From contig JAKQOW010000017.1 of assembly GCA_029565065.1 (NCBI GenBank), positions 62,001 to 126,000 on the forward strand: DNA of 64,000 nt, read 5' to 3'. Below are positions 48,027 through 57,173 of the stretch, one piece after another (the first letter of the stretch is position 1; each line of letters opens with the position of its first letter). This DNA is from Acidobacteriota bacterium (GTDB lineage Bacteria; Acidobacteriota; JAAYUB01). The notes beneath the pieces were generated by a model that did not search any database, was not told the origin of the DNA, and was given only the letters and a program-made list of their open reading frames with translations. Made by a program: the position numbers and the translations under genes.

Positions 48027-48488
48027 TCACTCCCTCCCATCCACCCGCCGGCGTCCCTCGGCGCTCATGCGGCGGGACGCGTCGCGTCGCAGCGTTCGGA
48101 TCGCCACCGCCGGGCGGAACCGGAGCGCCGACCAGTCGTCGTCGATGGCCACCTGCCGGACGGCCTCGAAGCCGAGGTCACCCAGCGGCTGCCAGCCGAC
48201 GTCGCGGGAGAGGTCCGAGGTGTAAATCCTGGATGTCTTCTTCGGATACGCAAACCACAGCACCGCGTCGGAACCCATGGCGGCGGCCACGGGCGGGGCC
48301 AGCGCGGCCACATCGGCGCAGGCGGTGACAAACACCAGGGCGAACGGATACACCGCGCCGGCCGCCGGCCGGCGATCCACCCGGACGGAGCCCAAGTCGG
48401 CCAGCCGCGGCCGGAAGCTGTCCGGCGCGTTCAGCGCCAGCACCGGAGCGTGCCCCTTGTAATTGAGCTTGGCCCAGACGGGATCCAT
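48027..48488 (-). CDS. DUF3052-like hypothetical protein
   Basis: 153 residues without signal or membrane helix. The segment WFAYPKKTSRIYTSDLSRDVGW followed by AIDDDWSALRFRPA resembles the DUF3052-type family found scattered in bacteria, with no known reaction. The first half is a Rossmann-like alternation (VLALNAPDSFRPRL, YPFALVFVTACADVAAL). It lies 49 bases downstream of the amino-acid permease, same strand, so may be in that transcript. Confidence 0.65.
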   Translation of the reverse strand: MDPVWAKLNYKGHAPVLALNAPDSFRPRLADLGSVRVDRRPAAGAVYPFALVFVTACADVAALAPPVAAAMGSDAVLWFAYPKKTSRIYTSDLSRDVGWQPLGDLGFEAVRQVAIDDDWSALRFRPAVAIRTLRRDASRRMSAEGRRRVDGRE

Positions 48489-48537
48489 GCGGTGACCTCC
48501 CAGCGCGGTGCGACGGGTACCCAGTCCGCCGCCGCGT

Positions 48538-49965
48538 CTACTTGGGCTCCGGCGCCGCCGCGACGCCCTCCTGGTTCAGGCGGCTGGAGCGGATGCTGTA
48601 CAGGAAGTAGATCAGCAGGCCGATAACCATCCACCCCAGGAACCGCCACCAGGTGACCAGGGGCAGGCTGAGCATGAGATACGCGCACAGCACGATGCCC
48701 AGCGCCGGCAGCACCGGGAAGAGCGGCACGCGGAAGGGGCGGGGCAGGTCCTTGCGGGTGTAGCGCAGCACCAGCACGCCGGCGCAGACGATGATGAACG
48801 CGAACAGCGTGCCGATGGAGCACAACTCCGACGACACGTCGATGGGCGTCAGCGCCGCGAACACCGCCACGATGCCGCCCGTGATCAGGGTGGTGACCCA
48901 CGGCGTCTTGAAGCGCCGGTGGACGTTGGACAGGAACGGCGGCAGGAGCTGGTCCCGCGACATGGCGAACAGGATCCGCGGCTGGCCCATGAGCAGCACC
49001 AGCAGCACGCTGGTGATGCCGGCGATGGCCCCGACGCTCACCAGGGCGCTGGCCCACGGCAGGTCCAGGCGGTTCAGCACCAGCGCCACCGGATCAGCGA
49101 CGCCCAGGTCCTGGTAGGGCACGACCCCGGTCATGATGGCGGAGACGGCCATGTACAGGACCGTGGCGACGGCCAGGGAGCCCATGATCCCGATGGGCAT
49201 GTCCCGCTGGGGATTGATCGCCTCCTCGGCGGTGGTGCTCACCGCGTCGAAGCCCACGAAGGCCAGAAAGACGATAGCTGCGGCGGTCATGACCCCGGTG
49301 AATCCGAACGGCATGAACGGGCTCCACTTGGCCGGATCCACGTGCCAGACGGTGAGCAGGATGAAGAAGAGGATGACGGCGATCTTCAGGATGACGATGA
49401 ACAGATTGACGCGGGAGCTCTCCTTGATGCCGCGCACCAGGAGGAACGTGAGCAGCAGCACGATGGCCACCGCCGGCAGGTTGAACAGGCCGGGGGTCTT
49501 GTCCCACGGCGAGGCGGTGTACGCAGCCGGGAGGTGGACTCCGACTCCCGCGCTGAGCATGTTCACGAAGTAGGCGCTCCAGCCGGTGGAGACCAGGATC
49601 GCCGCCACCATGTACTCCAGGATCAGGTCCCAGCCGATGATCCAGGCGAATATCTCGCCCAGGGTGGCGTAGCCGTAGGTGTAGGCGCTGCCGGCCACCG
49701 GGATCATGGCGGCCAGCTCGGCGTAGCACAGCGCGCTGCAGGCGCAGGCCGCCGCAGCGATGGCGAACGACAGGATGATGCCCGGGCCGGCGTTGTGGGC
49801 GGCCTGGACGCCCGGCAGCACGAAGATGCCCACCCCGATGATGCAGCCGATGCCGATGGCGATGAGGTCGACGGCACGGAGCGACTTCTTGAGACTGTGG
49901 TGTTCGTCCTGGGTGTCCGCCAGCAGCGTCTGGATGGGTTTGGTTCGCAGCAGCGTGTGGCTCAT
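48538..49965 (-). CDS. APC-family amino-acid permease
   Basis: 475 residues from MSHTLLRTKPIQTLLAD. About 12-13 membrane helices, with the APC signature of helix 1 (IAIGIGCIIGVGIFVLPG) and the helix-6 region IVFLAFVGFDAVSTTAEEAINPQRDMP. The cationic amino acid transporter branch (CAT, YfnA-like) is the nearest fit from the EE-INPQRD motif and length. Upstream a short 86-base gap separates it from the antiporter gene. Substrate is not certain. Confidence 0.92.
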   Translation of the reverse strand: MSHTLLRTKPIQTLLADTQDEHHSLKKSLRAVDLIAIGIGCIIGVGIFVLPGVQAAHNAGPGIILSFAIAAAACACSALCYAELAAMIPVAGSAYTYGYATLGEIFAWIIGWDLILEYMVAAILVSTGWSAYFVNMLSAGVGVHLPAAYTASPWDKTPGLFNLPAVAIVLLLTFLLVRGIKESSRVNLFIVILKIAVILFFILLTVWHVDPAKWSPFMPFGFTGVMTAAAIVFLAFVGFDAVSTTAEEAINPQRDMPIGIMGSLAVATVLYMAVSAIMTGVVPYQDLGVADPVALVLNRLDLPWASALVSVGAIAGITSVLLVLLMGQPRILFAMSRDQLLPPFLSNVHRRFKTPWVTTLITGGIVAVFAALTPIDVSSELCSIGTLFAFIIVCAGVLVLRYTRKDLPRPFRVPLFPVLPALGIVLCAYLMLSLPLVTWWRFLGWMVIGLLIYFLYSIRSSRLNQEGVAAAPEPK

Positions 49966-50051
49966 GTCCGTTCTCCCGGTGACGCGGTGTGTCCCGCTAT
50001 TGTAGCCGGGCGGACGGCAAAACTGAAGCCGGAATTGCGGCGCCGCCCCCG

Positions 50052-51284
50052 TTAGGCGAGCCCGGGCGGCGCGGTGCGGACCAGGTGATTGACAGCGGCT
50101 ACGAACACGGGCGTCAGCACGAGGTTCAGGGCCAGGCTGAGCACCGCCACGGCCACGACGGGACCGCCGATGCCGTAGCTCAGGCTCAAAAGAATGATTC
50201 CGGCGCCCACCTCGCCACGGGGGCACATGCCGACGGCCACCGCCAGGCGCTCCCGCCAGTGCGCCTCCCGCCGGTAACAGAAGGCCGGGAACAGCTTGCC
50301 GATGTTGATGAGCAGGGTGAGCGCGACCACGTGCAGCACCAGGGCGCCCGGCGACAGAGGCGGCTGGGCGGCGGTCACGGTGGCGACGCCGCCGGCCGGC
50401 GCCAGCGCCGCCGACCCGACGAACACGGGCATGCTCAAGCCCACCAGGATCATGAAGACCGCGGACACGATGGTGGACACGCGCTGTTCCACGGGCGACT
50501 CGGGCCCTTCCTGATGGCCCTCGCGGGCGTCGTCGCAGTGGGGGTCGCACCCCGCCGGCCGCTGGATCACGCAGCCCAGGACGAACGCCGGCAGCAGCAC
50601 CTCGATGTGCACCGGGACGTTGTCATCGAGCAGCTTGGTGAACTGGTAGATGAATTCGCTGGCGGCGGCGATGGCGAGCGCATAGCCCAGGACCCACGGC
50701 CAGCTCACCGGCAACCTCACCCGGTGCAGCCACCGCCAGCCCACGACCAGGAGGATAGCCATCACCACCACGATGAAGCCCAGCTGCCAGGCCAAGCCGA
50801 TCATGAGCATCTTGAGGGGGATCATGAGCAGGACCGTGTCCAGATCGTCAAAGATGGCCAGGATGCGGGTCTTGCGGAAGACCCAGGTGGCCGACAGACC
50901 CGCCGCGGCCATCATGGAGAACAGGATGCCCGTGGCCGTGGGAGCGGCGAACCGCCCCGCCAGGATCAGCTCCTTCCACGTCGTCCAGCTTCCCCACTCG
51001 GCGGCGGGCAGCAGGAGGTACATGAAATAGATGGTGGCGATGATCCAGGGAAACGCCGCCGTGGTCATCGCGACGCCGTAATCTTTGCCGAGCGCGCGCA
51101 CCTGGGTCTGGTCCAGTTCGAACTCGTAGCCCACGTGGATCATGATGAACGCCAGGCCGAACATGGTGAGGAAGCGCACCGCTTCCGCCAGGGGGGCGTA
51201 GGCCGGTCCCAGCCAGGCCGGCAGCAGCTGGGAACCCACCAGGCCGGCCAGCAGGAGGGCTGAAAACAGGGTGATCTTTTTCAT
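50052..51284 (-). CDS. cation:proton antiporter (CPA family)
   Basis: 410 residues, 11-13 hydrophobic helices, no cytosolic NAD-binding domain. Core motifs include ATGILFSMMAAAGLS, an aspartate pair in ILAIFDDLDTVLLMIPLKM and VGMCPRGEVGAGIILLSL near the end, in line with CPA2/KefB-like sodium or potassium/proton exchangers. A charged His/Asp/Cys-rich loop (CDPHCDDAREGHQEGPES) in the middle might bind a metal, which is unusual. ATGs at 51287 and 51284 are adjacent. Confidence 0.88.
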   Translation of the reverse strand: MKKITLFSALLLAGLVGSQLLPAWLGPAYAPLAEAVRFLTMFGLAFIMIHVGYEFELDQTQVRALGKDYGVAMTTAAFPWIIATIYFMYLLLPAAEWGSWTTWKELILAGRFAAPTATGILFSMMAAAGLSATWVFRKTRILAIFDDLDTVLLMIPLKMLMIGLAWQLGFIVVVMAILLVVGWRWLHRVRLPVSWPWVLGYALAIAAASEFIYQFTKLLDDNVPVHIEVLLPAFVLGCVIQRPAGCDPHCDDAREGHQEGPESPVEQRVSTIVSAVFMILVGLSMPVFVGSAALAPAGGVATVTAAQPPLSPGALVLHVVALTLLINIGKLFPAFCYRREAHWRERLAVAVGMCPRGEVGAGIILLSLSYGIGGPVVAVAVLSLALNLVLTPVFVAAVNHLVRTAPPGLA

Positions 51285-51416
51285 CAAACCGGCTCCTTAA
51301 ACAATATCTGGGTTTCCGCCGGATCGGAGTGAACCGCCCCGATGTTGGATGCCAGCGGGAGCATGCGTATTCCAATTCCGCGAATGCTGATCCCGGTACG
51401 ACACAGGAGGTCGGAA

Positions 51417-54400
51417 TCAGCGTCCGGCCGGTCGCAGCGTCAGGTTGAAGCCGTCGAGGACGACGCCCGCGGCGGACTCCGCCGCGCGGAGCTGGCGCCG
51501 GGGCGGATCGCCCAAATGGGTGAAGTCCAGCGGGTAGATGCGGCCCGTTTCGACGTCGCCCACCGCCAGCGACCGGCCGTCCGGGGTGAAGGCGATGCCC
51601 ATGACGCTCTGGCGGCTGCTGATCACCACGTCGGGCGTACCGCCGTCCAGCGACCAGACGGCGGTGGCGCCGTCGTTGCCAGCGGCAGCCAGCCGCTGTG
51701 AGTCCGGGGCGAAGGCCAGCCGGTTCACCCCGCCGCTCGTCCAGGCGAGATTGCGGACGACCAGCCGGGACTTCATGTCCACCAGCGCCAGCCGGTCGGC
51801 GAAATCGGCCACCGCCAGCCAGCGGCCGTCGGCCGAGAAGGCCGCGGCGAAGAGGTCGGCGTCGCTCACGGTGATCCGCCCGGTGGTCGAGCCGGTCCGG
51901 GAGTCCCACAGATCCAGGGCGCCCTTGTTGCTGGCGGTGGCGATGAGGCGCCCGTCGGGTGAGTAGGCCAGACCGCGCACCGGTCCGCTCTTCGGCTCGA
52001 GGGTGCGCAGCGGTTGGCCCGTGGCCGGGTGCCAGATCCGGGTGGTCGAATCGCTGCTGGCGGAAGCCAGTTCGGCACCGTCCGGCGAGAAGGCCAGCTT
52101 CTGGACCAGAGACTTGTGGGCCAGCCAGGAGCGGACCAGACGACCGGATTCCGGATCCCAGATCCGGATGGTGCCATCGTAACCGGAGGCGGCCAGTGAC
52201 CGGCCGTCAGGTGAAAACTGGATGTCGGCGATGATGTCCCGGCTGGCGGTCAGGGTGCGCAGTAACTGGCCGGAGGCGGCTTCGTAGATCCGGAGGTCGC
52301 CGTCGTTGCCGGCAACGGCGGCCAGTCGTCCGTCGGGCGAAAAACTGATGGACCAGATGTACTCCTGCCCCGGAGCGACATAGGCGGGTGGCCCCGGCCG
52401 GACGCTCCACGCCTGCATGCGGCCGTCCTCGCCGAAGGTGAGCAGCTCCCGGCCGTCCGGCGTGAAGACCGCATCCCAGACAGCCTGGGCGTGGCTGGTC
52501 ACCTGCAGGAGCAGCCGGCCGGACCGGGCGTCCCAGAGGCTGGTGACCGCGTTCCAGGCGCCCGCGGCCACCGTGCGGCCGTCGGGGGAGAAGGCGACGG
52601 TGAGCACCTCGTCGGCAAATTGCTCGCCGGTGAAGAGCAGCCGGCCGGTGGAGGTTTCCCAGATCCGGAGGGTCTTGTCGGAGCTGACCGAGGCCAAGCG
52701 CGTGCCGTCGGGCGAAAGCGCCACGCCGCGCACCACGCCCTGGTGGCCGTGCAGCACCCGCTCGGATCTCCCGCCGGGAAGCGACCAGAGACGGATGACC
52801 CGGTCCCGTCCCGCCGAGGCCAGGCGGCGGCCGTCGTCGGCGATGGCCAGGGATAAAACCGGCGCGCCGTGGCCGGTCAGGGCGCCCCGCCGCCGACCCG
52901 TGGCGGCATCCCAGATGCCGATCGTTCCCGCCGCCTCGGCGGTGAAAAAGGATCGCCCGTCCGGAGCGTAGACAATGTCGAATATGGTACCCGGTGGGCC
53001 GGTTACCGCCAACGCTTCCTCGCCTGACGGCAGATCCCAGGCGTGGATTTCGGCCGACACGCCGGCGGCGATCAACCGTCGGCTATCGGGTGAGAAGGTG
53101 AGACCGCGGGGGCCCCGGCGGAATCCGCGCAGGGTATGCGCCAGCCGGCCGGAGGCCGCCTCCCAGACCCGGACGGCCTGGTCGTCGCCCAACGCGGCCA
53201 CCCAGCGGCCGTCCGGTGAAACCGCGGCGGCCAGCAGCGGCGTCCCGGCATCGAGTGTCCGGCTGTGCTCCAGCCGCGCGCCCGTCCGGGCCTGGAATAC
53301 CCGGGACCGGGCCATGACCTGCAACCGCACGCTCTCCGCCTGGTTCCGCGCAAATGCCGCCGAGGCGAACGGCCCCGCCGGATTGGCCGGATTGTGCAGC
53401 ACCGATGCGGCGGCGAACACCCGGGCCGCCAGATACTGCTGCTCCTCGAGCAACTCGGCGGCCTTCTCGTTGAAACCCTGAGCGATATGGTAATTGGCCA
53501 GCAGATGCTCCTGGTGCTCCCGGGCACGGGCCTCGCGCAGGCGGGCGTTGGCGGTGCCGAGCAGGATCAGCGCGACCAGAATCACGCCGAGGATCACGCC
53601 GGCGGCGATGATGGCCGGCTTGTTCTTGGCGGCGAAGCGGCGGAGGTGCTGCCACGACGTGTACTCGTGGGCGATGACGCGCGCGCCGCTCTGGAAGGAC
53701 TGGATTTCCCGCGCCAGCTCCTGGGCCGAGGCGTATCGGTCGGCGGGATCGCGCTGGAGGGCCTTGAGACAGATCGACTCGAGCTCGGCCGGGACGGACG
53801 GCTCAAGCTGGCGGGGCGGAGTGAAGCGGCCCTGCATCACCTCGAAGATGATCTGGACGGGGAACTCGCCGCTGAACAGCCGCCGGCCGATGAGAATCTC
53901 GTAGAGCACCGCGCCCAGGGCCCAGACGTCGGAGCGCTCGTCGAGCTGGTCGAGGTGGCCCTCGGCCTGTTCCGGCGACATGTAGTAGGGAGTGCCTACC
54001 ACGGCGCCGTCAAGGGTGATGCCCTCGCGGCCGTCCTGCAGGGCCTGCATGTCCCGCGACATCTCCTGGCGGTGGATGTCCTTCTTGCCTTTCACCTTGG
54101 CCAGACCCCAGTCCAGCACCACCGTCTCGCCGAATTCGCCGAGCATGACGTTGTCGGGTTTGATGTCGCGGTGGATCACGCCGCGGCTGTGGGCGTAGGC
54201 GATCGCCTGGCAGAGGTCGGTGAAATGGGACAGGAGATGCAGTCGGTCGGCCAGGGTCTCGCATGCCTGCAACGCCTGGGTCATGGTCCGACCGCGGACT
54301 CGTTTCATCGTGTAGTACAGGGTGCCGTCGGCCCGGATGCCCAACTCGTAGACCGGGACGATGCTGGGGTGCTCCAGCTGGCCGGTGACCCGCGCCTCGC

Positions 54401-54710
54401 GCAGGAAACGGACGACGGTGAGCGGCGCGGTACCGGCGGTGCCGGCCCCGGACGCGGAAAGCGTGTCGCGGTTCACCGCGAACTCGCCGAGCAGCTCCTT
54501 GAGCACGATCTCGCGACCCAGGTGCCGGTCGTGCACCAGCAGGATCCGGCCGATCCCTCCGCGGGCCAGCTCGGCCCCCGCCGGGTTGTCCCCGGGATAG
54601 GCGTAACGGCCTGGATTTTCGGCTGTGACCGAGAACAGGTCGGGGCCGGCTTCCGGAATTCGAGGCGCCTCCGCCTGTTCGGATGGCGCGCCGTCAGGGG
54701 GTGTTTTCAT
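51417..54710 (-). CDS. Ser/Thr protein kinase with 14 WD40 repeats
   Basis: 1097 residues. Kinase domain ~40-350: Gly loop GGIGRILLV, lysine in IVLKELLG, catalytic VIHRDIKPDN, and DWG in place of DFG (VVLDWGLAKV), then YYMSPEQAEGH. One membrane helix follows (~375-397, IIAAGVILGVILVALILLG), a helical linker (NEKAAELLEEQQYLAARVF), then fourteen SPDG-containing WD40 blades, enough for two seven-bladed propellers. The DWG variant is common in planctomycete- and myxobacteria-type kinases and still active there. Target and ligand unknown; the propellers are probably extracytoplasmic given the membrane helix. Confidence 0.92.
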   Translation of the reverse strand: MKTPPDGAPSEQAEAPRIPEAGPDLFSVTAENPGRYAYPGDNPAGAELARGGIGRILLVHDRHLGREIVLKELLGEFAVNRDTLSASGAGTAGTAPLTVVRFLREARVTGQLEHPSIVPVYELGIRADGTLYYTMKRVRGRTMTQALQACETLADRLHLLSHFTDLCQAIAYAHSRGVIHRDIKPDNVMLGEFGETVVLDWGLAKVKGKKDIHRQEMSRDMQALQDGREGITLDGAVVGTPYYMSPEQAEGHLDQLDERSDVWALGAVLYEILIGRRLFSGEFPVQIIFEVMQGRFTPPRQLEPSVPAELESICLKALQRDPADRYASAQELAREIQSFQSGARVIAHEYTSWQHLRRFAAKNKPAIIAAGVILGVILVALILLGTANARLREARAREHQEHLLANYHIAQGFNEKAAELLEEQQYLAARVFAAASVLHNPANPAGPFASAAFARNQAESVRLQVMARSRVFQARTGARLEHSRTLDAGTPLLAAAVSPDGRWVAALGDDQAVRVWEAASGRLAHTLRGFRRGPRGLTFSPDSRRLIAAGVSAEIHAWDLPSGEEALAVTGPPGTIFDIVYAPDGRSFFTAEAAGTIGIWDAATGRRRGALTGHGAPVLSLAIADDGRRLASAGRDRVIRLWSLPGGRSERVLHGHQGVVRGVALSPDGTRLASVSSDKTLRIWETSTGRLLFTGEQFADEVLTVAFSPDGRTVAAGAWNAVTSLWDARSGRLLLQVTSHAQAVWDAVFTPDGRELLTFGEDGRMQAWSVRPGPPAYVAPGQEYIWSISFSPDGRLAAVAGNDGDLRIYEAASGQLLRTLTASRDIIADIQFSPDGRSLAASGYDGTIRIWDPESGRLVRSWLAHKSLVQKLAFSPDGAELASASSDSTTRIWHPATGQPLRTLEPKSGPVRGLAYSPDGRLIATASNKGALDLWDSRTGSTTGRITVSDADLFAAAFSADGRWLAVADFADRLALVDMKSRLVVRNLAWTSGGVNRLAFAPDSQRLAAAGNDGATAVWSLDGGTPDVVISSRQSVMGIAFTPDGRSLAVGDVETGRIYPLDFTHLGDPPRRQLRAAESAAGVVLDGFNLTLRPAGR

Positions 54711-54732
54711 GCCCGCATTGTAGCAGATCCGG

Positions 54733-55416
54733 TCATTTCCCCTGCTGCATCTTCGCCTTCAGGGCCGCTTTCTGCTGTTCCTGGATGGCCTCATACTGCT
54801 TCCACTGATCGTCGGTGAATATCTTCCTGAGCGCTTCGTCAGCCTCGCCGGTGATCTCCTTGAGCCCGCGGACCGTGCTGATCTTTGCCCGGCGCTCCTG
54901 GCGTTTGTTCCGGGGCGGATCCGACTTTTTTTCCTGAACCTCTGAGAAGTACTCCATCAATTCTCCCGTCTTCTTGGCCATCACCGGGACGCATTGCTGC
55001 AACTGGGCGTCGCTGAGTTTCAGGGGATCCTTGAGCTTGGCCACCTGCTTGGCGCCTACCTGATTCAGGATGAGCCCGTGGATTTCGGTTTGGATCTTCT
55101 CCCACTCCTTCTGCTGGTCGGGAGTCAGGAGCTGTTTCATCCCGGACTCGAACTCGGCCTGGACGGTCTTCAGCTGCCCAATGGCGGCCTTTTTATCCAC
55201 TTCCTCTCCGGCCTCGATTTTTTCCGCCAGTGGATCCAGCTTGGTTCCCAGCTCGTCCACCAGTTTCAGGAGAGCGTCTTGCTGGGCGTCGGTCAGCTGC
55301 AGCCGCGCCTTCCAGTCCATCACCATTTTCATGGCTGCCGGATTCGGTTCGGCGGCCAGGGCGCCGCCCGCCAAAAGGCAGATCAGGATTGAGGCGCTCG
55401 CGATGATCCGGACCAT
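54733..55416 (-). CDS. exported helical protein, Spy/CpxP-like
   Basis: 227 residues, ATG at 55416 after AGGAGG. A signal peptide (IIASASILICLLAGGALAAEP) leads to an almost wholly helical Lys/Gln/Glu-rich mature protein with LTP-DQQKEWEKIQ-type and IFTDDQWKQYEAIQ motifs, recalling the LTxxQ motif of Spy/CpxP periplasmic chaperones (also seen in many heavy-metal-linked proteins). Longer than Spy (~160 aa) and apparently two copies of the motif. It is the last gene after the copper operon, behind an intrinsic terminator. Chaperone role is inferred. Confidence 0.7.
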   Translation of the reverse strand: MVRIIASASILICLLAGGALAAEPNPAAMKMVMDWKARLQLTDAQQDALLKLVDELGTKLDPLAEKIEAGEEVDKKAAIGQLKTVQAEFESGMKQLLTPDQQKEWEKIQTEIHGLILNQVGAKQVAKLKDPLKLSDAQLQQCVPVMAKKTGELMEYFSEVQEKKSDPPRNKRQERRAKISTVRGLKEITGEADEALRKIFTDDQWKQYEAIQEQQKAALKAKMQQGK

Positions 55417-55731
55417 GTTGACCTCCTGGTTGTGCGAATATTCCATAGAGTTGGTATTATAAATCAACCGGTATCCTCAGGGTTATCGGGATTGCTGAAC
55501 CCGCGAGGCGGATCAATGACAAGTCTGGGGCTGATCCGGGATTTGCGGTGCCCTAGCAGCTGCTTGGTCAAGCGGAGGCGGGCGGCGCGGACAATGTGAG
55601 CGAGGCGCCAACAATGATGAAATATGGAGATGGGAAACGTCCGGAAGATTCGGGCGGGGTGTCCGGGATTCGATCGCAGGAAAAATCCCGGCCGGTCCTG
55701 AAAAGTGCGGATCCGGCCGGGAGGAGGGGGC
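55417..55731. other. 315-base gap with terminator and promoter signals
   Basis: No gene seen. It contains the intrinsic terminator at 55682-55721 of the upstream minus-strand gene and, nearer the downstream gene, TATAAT on the minus strand (55456-55461) about 40 bases before its ATG, which makes the downstream gene an independent transcription unit. Confidence 0.6.
55682..55721 (-). terminator. intrinsic terminator of small exported protein gene
   Basis: On the minus strand, arms CCCGGCCGG and CCGGCCGGG (9 bp, perfect) with a 17-base loop are followed directly by ATTTTT. It begins 11 bases after the stop of the gene at 55732-56214. This is the clearest rho-independent terminator in the window. 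Confidence 0.8.
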
Positions 55732-56214
55732 TCAATCGGCCAGAGGAATGTTGGCGGCCAGATCCAGCCGGACCAGAGTCCGGATCTTGTTCTCGATCTG
55801 GAAGTAGCGCATCACCTGCGTAGCGGGCAGCACGGCTTCGAACTTGGGCAGGAAGGTCTTCTTCAGATGAAGCTCCGCTTCCTCGATGGACAGCATCTCG
55901 GCGATCAGTTTCTTGGCGTCCTCGTCCTTCACGGCGCCCTTGTTCCAGACGTCGGCGTAGGCGAGGACCAGTTTCTTGATCCGCTCGTTGATCTTGGTCA
56001 GGTCCGCCTGGTAAGCGTCGTAGATGGGCCAAAACGCCCGGGCCTGCTCGGTGGTCATCGTCAGGTTCTCGGCCACCAAAAGCTTCTTGTCTGCCTTCAA
56101 CTTGTCGCGCAGAATCTGCCAGTCGTCCGCCGGCTTGGACGAAGCGGTGTCGGCCGCCAGAAACGGCACGGCCAGCAGCATCAGCACGAGGCACACGGTG
56201 ACGGTTCGAATCAT
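55732..56214 (-). CDS. small exported helical protein
   Basis: 160 residues, ATG with GGAGG five bases upstream. A signal peptide (TVTVCLVLMLLAVPFLAAD) precedes a helical protein: LTMTTEQARAFWPIYDAYQADLT, and a Lys/Glu-rich remainder ending KIRTLVRLDLAANIPLAD. The pattern LTxxQARxFWPIYxxYxxxLx recurs in an uncharacterised group of secreted proteins of similar length, distinct from but reminiscent of Spy. No cysteines. An inverted repeat TTCGGC-CGTT-GCCGAA at 56251-56266 lies in its 5' region. Its terminator makes it a separate unit from the next gene. Confidence 0.65.
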   Translation of the reverse strand: MIRTVTVCLVLMLLAVPFLAADTASSKPADDWQILRDKLKADKKLLVAENLTMTTEQARAFWPIYDAYQADLTKINERIKKLVLAYADVWNKGAVKDEDAKKLIAEMLSIEEAELHLKKTFLPKFEAVLPATQVMRYFQIENKIRTLVRLDLAANIPLAD

Positions 56215-56471
56215 GGGATCCTCCTGAATATTGGGTTAAACGAGTTCGCATTCGGCCGTTGCCGAAGGGATGTATATAAGATGCTATATTATATTGAAGA
56301 GGTCCCGGTCTGGCATCATCTTTTTCCCCCGCGGGTCCCAGCCGGGAGAGATTCGTCCGATGGAAAGACGCGTTGTTCGCGGGTCGACGGCCGGTCGGGC
56401 GTGGATTACGATCCGTGGTGAGGCGTGAGCGTGCACCCGGCGATGGATGAGATGGGTCCACCACCAGCCGG

Positions 56472-57173
56472 TCAATCACCGCCGACGGCCGGCAGAACAG
56501 CCTCAACCAGCCGCTCGCGAAGGTAGTCCGCGGCCCCGGCGGGCGCATCCTGGCGGAGATCGAACGTGAGCGTATCCTCCCCGGCTGCGAAGGTGTGGAT
56601 GAGCCACAGGAATAGCTCCGGCTGGCTGAAGGCGGCTAGGTCGTTCCAGCGCCAGAACCGGTTGTGGGCGGGTAATTCGGTGGATCGGAACTCCAAATGT
56701 TCTGCATACACCCTCAGTTCGCCCACGCATCCGCCGGTCAGATGCCGGTGTTTCACCGGGATTTGGAAGAGGGGCGGCGAGCTTTCTGGGGGGAGAACCG
56801 TCAGGACCGGTGGACGCGCCGACCAGGCGGCCAATTCTCGAGCCAGCGCGGGAGTGATGTCCCCGTCGGTGAGCCGGAAATGGAACACCCGGTCCCGGCC
56901 CAAAAGCCGTCTTTGGTCCTCATAGGTGACCAGCGACAGCTCCCGGGGAGACTCCACCCGGAGCTCGCGAATGTCTGTCCAGTTCCAGGCCCGGGTGTCT
57001 GATTCCCGGCCGGCCTCGTAACGGATTCCCGCCGGGCCGATCACAAGCGTGCCCTGGCAGTCGCGCAGGGTGTGACCGTGCACCACGGCGAAACGGTGCT
57101 CCGCCGGTTCGGCGGCAAACACTCCCGCCGCCGCGCCGAGGCAGATGATTATCCAAAGGGTGCTATGCTTCAT
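56472..57173 (-). CDS. exported protein at end of Cus operon
   Basis: 233 residues, start at 57173 overlapping the cusA stop by 11 bases. A signal peptide (TLWIIICLGAAAGVFAAEP) is followed by two beta-rich repeats of similar plan (HTLRDCQGTLVIGPAGIRYE and HRHLTGGCVGELRVYAEHLEF), each with WNW/RFWRW-DL strands, suggesting two tandem PH-like or GRAM-like domains. The paired cysteines may form a disulfide. No metal-binding His/Met cluster. No named family recognised; the operon position suggests a link to the copper pump. Confidence 0.6.
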   Translation of the reverse strand: MKHSTLWIIICLGAAAGVFAAEPAEHRFAVVHGHTLRDCQGTLVIGPAGIRYEAGRESDTRAWNWTDIRELRVESPRELSLVTYEDQRRLLGRDRVFHFRLTDGDITPALARELAAWSARPPVLTVLPPESSPPLFQIPVKHRHLTGGCVGELRVYAEHLEFRSTELPAHNRFWRWNDLAAFSQPELFLWLIHTFAAGEDTLTFDLRQDAPAGAADYLRERLVEAVLPAVGGD

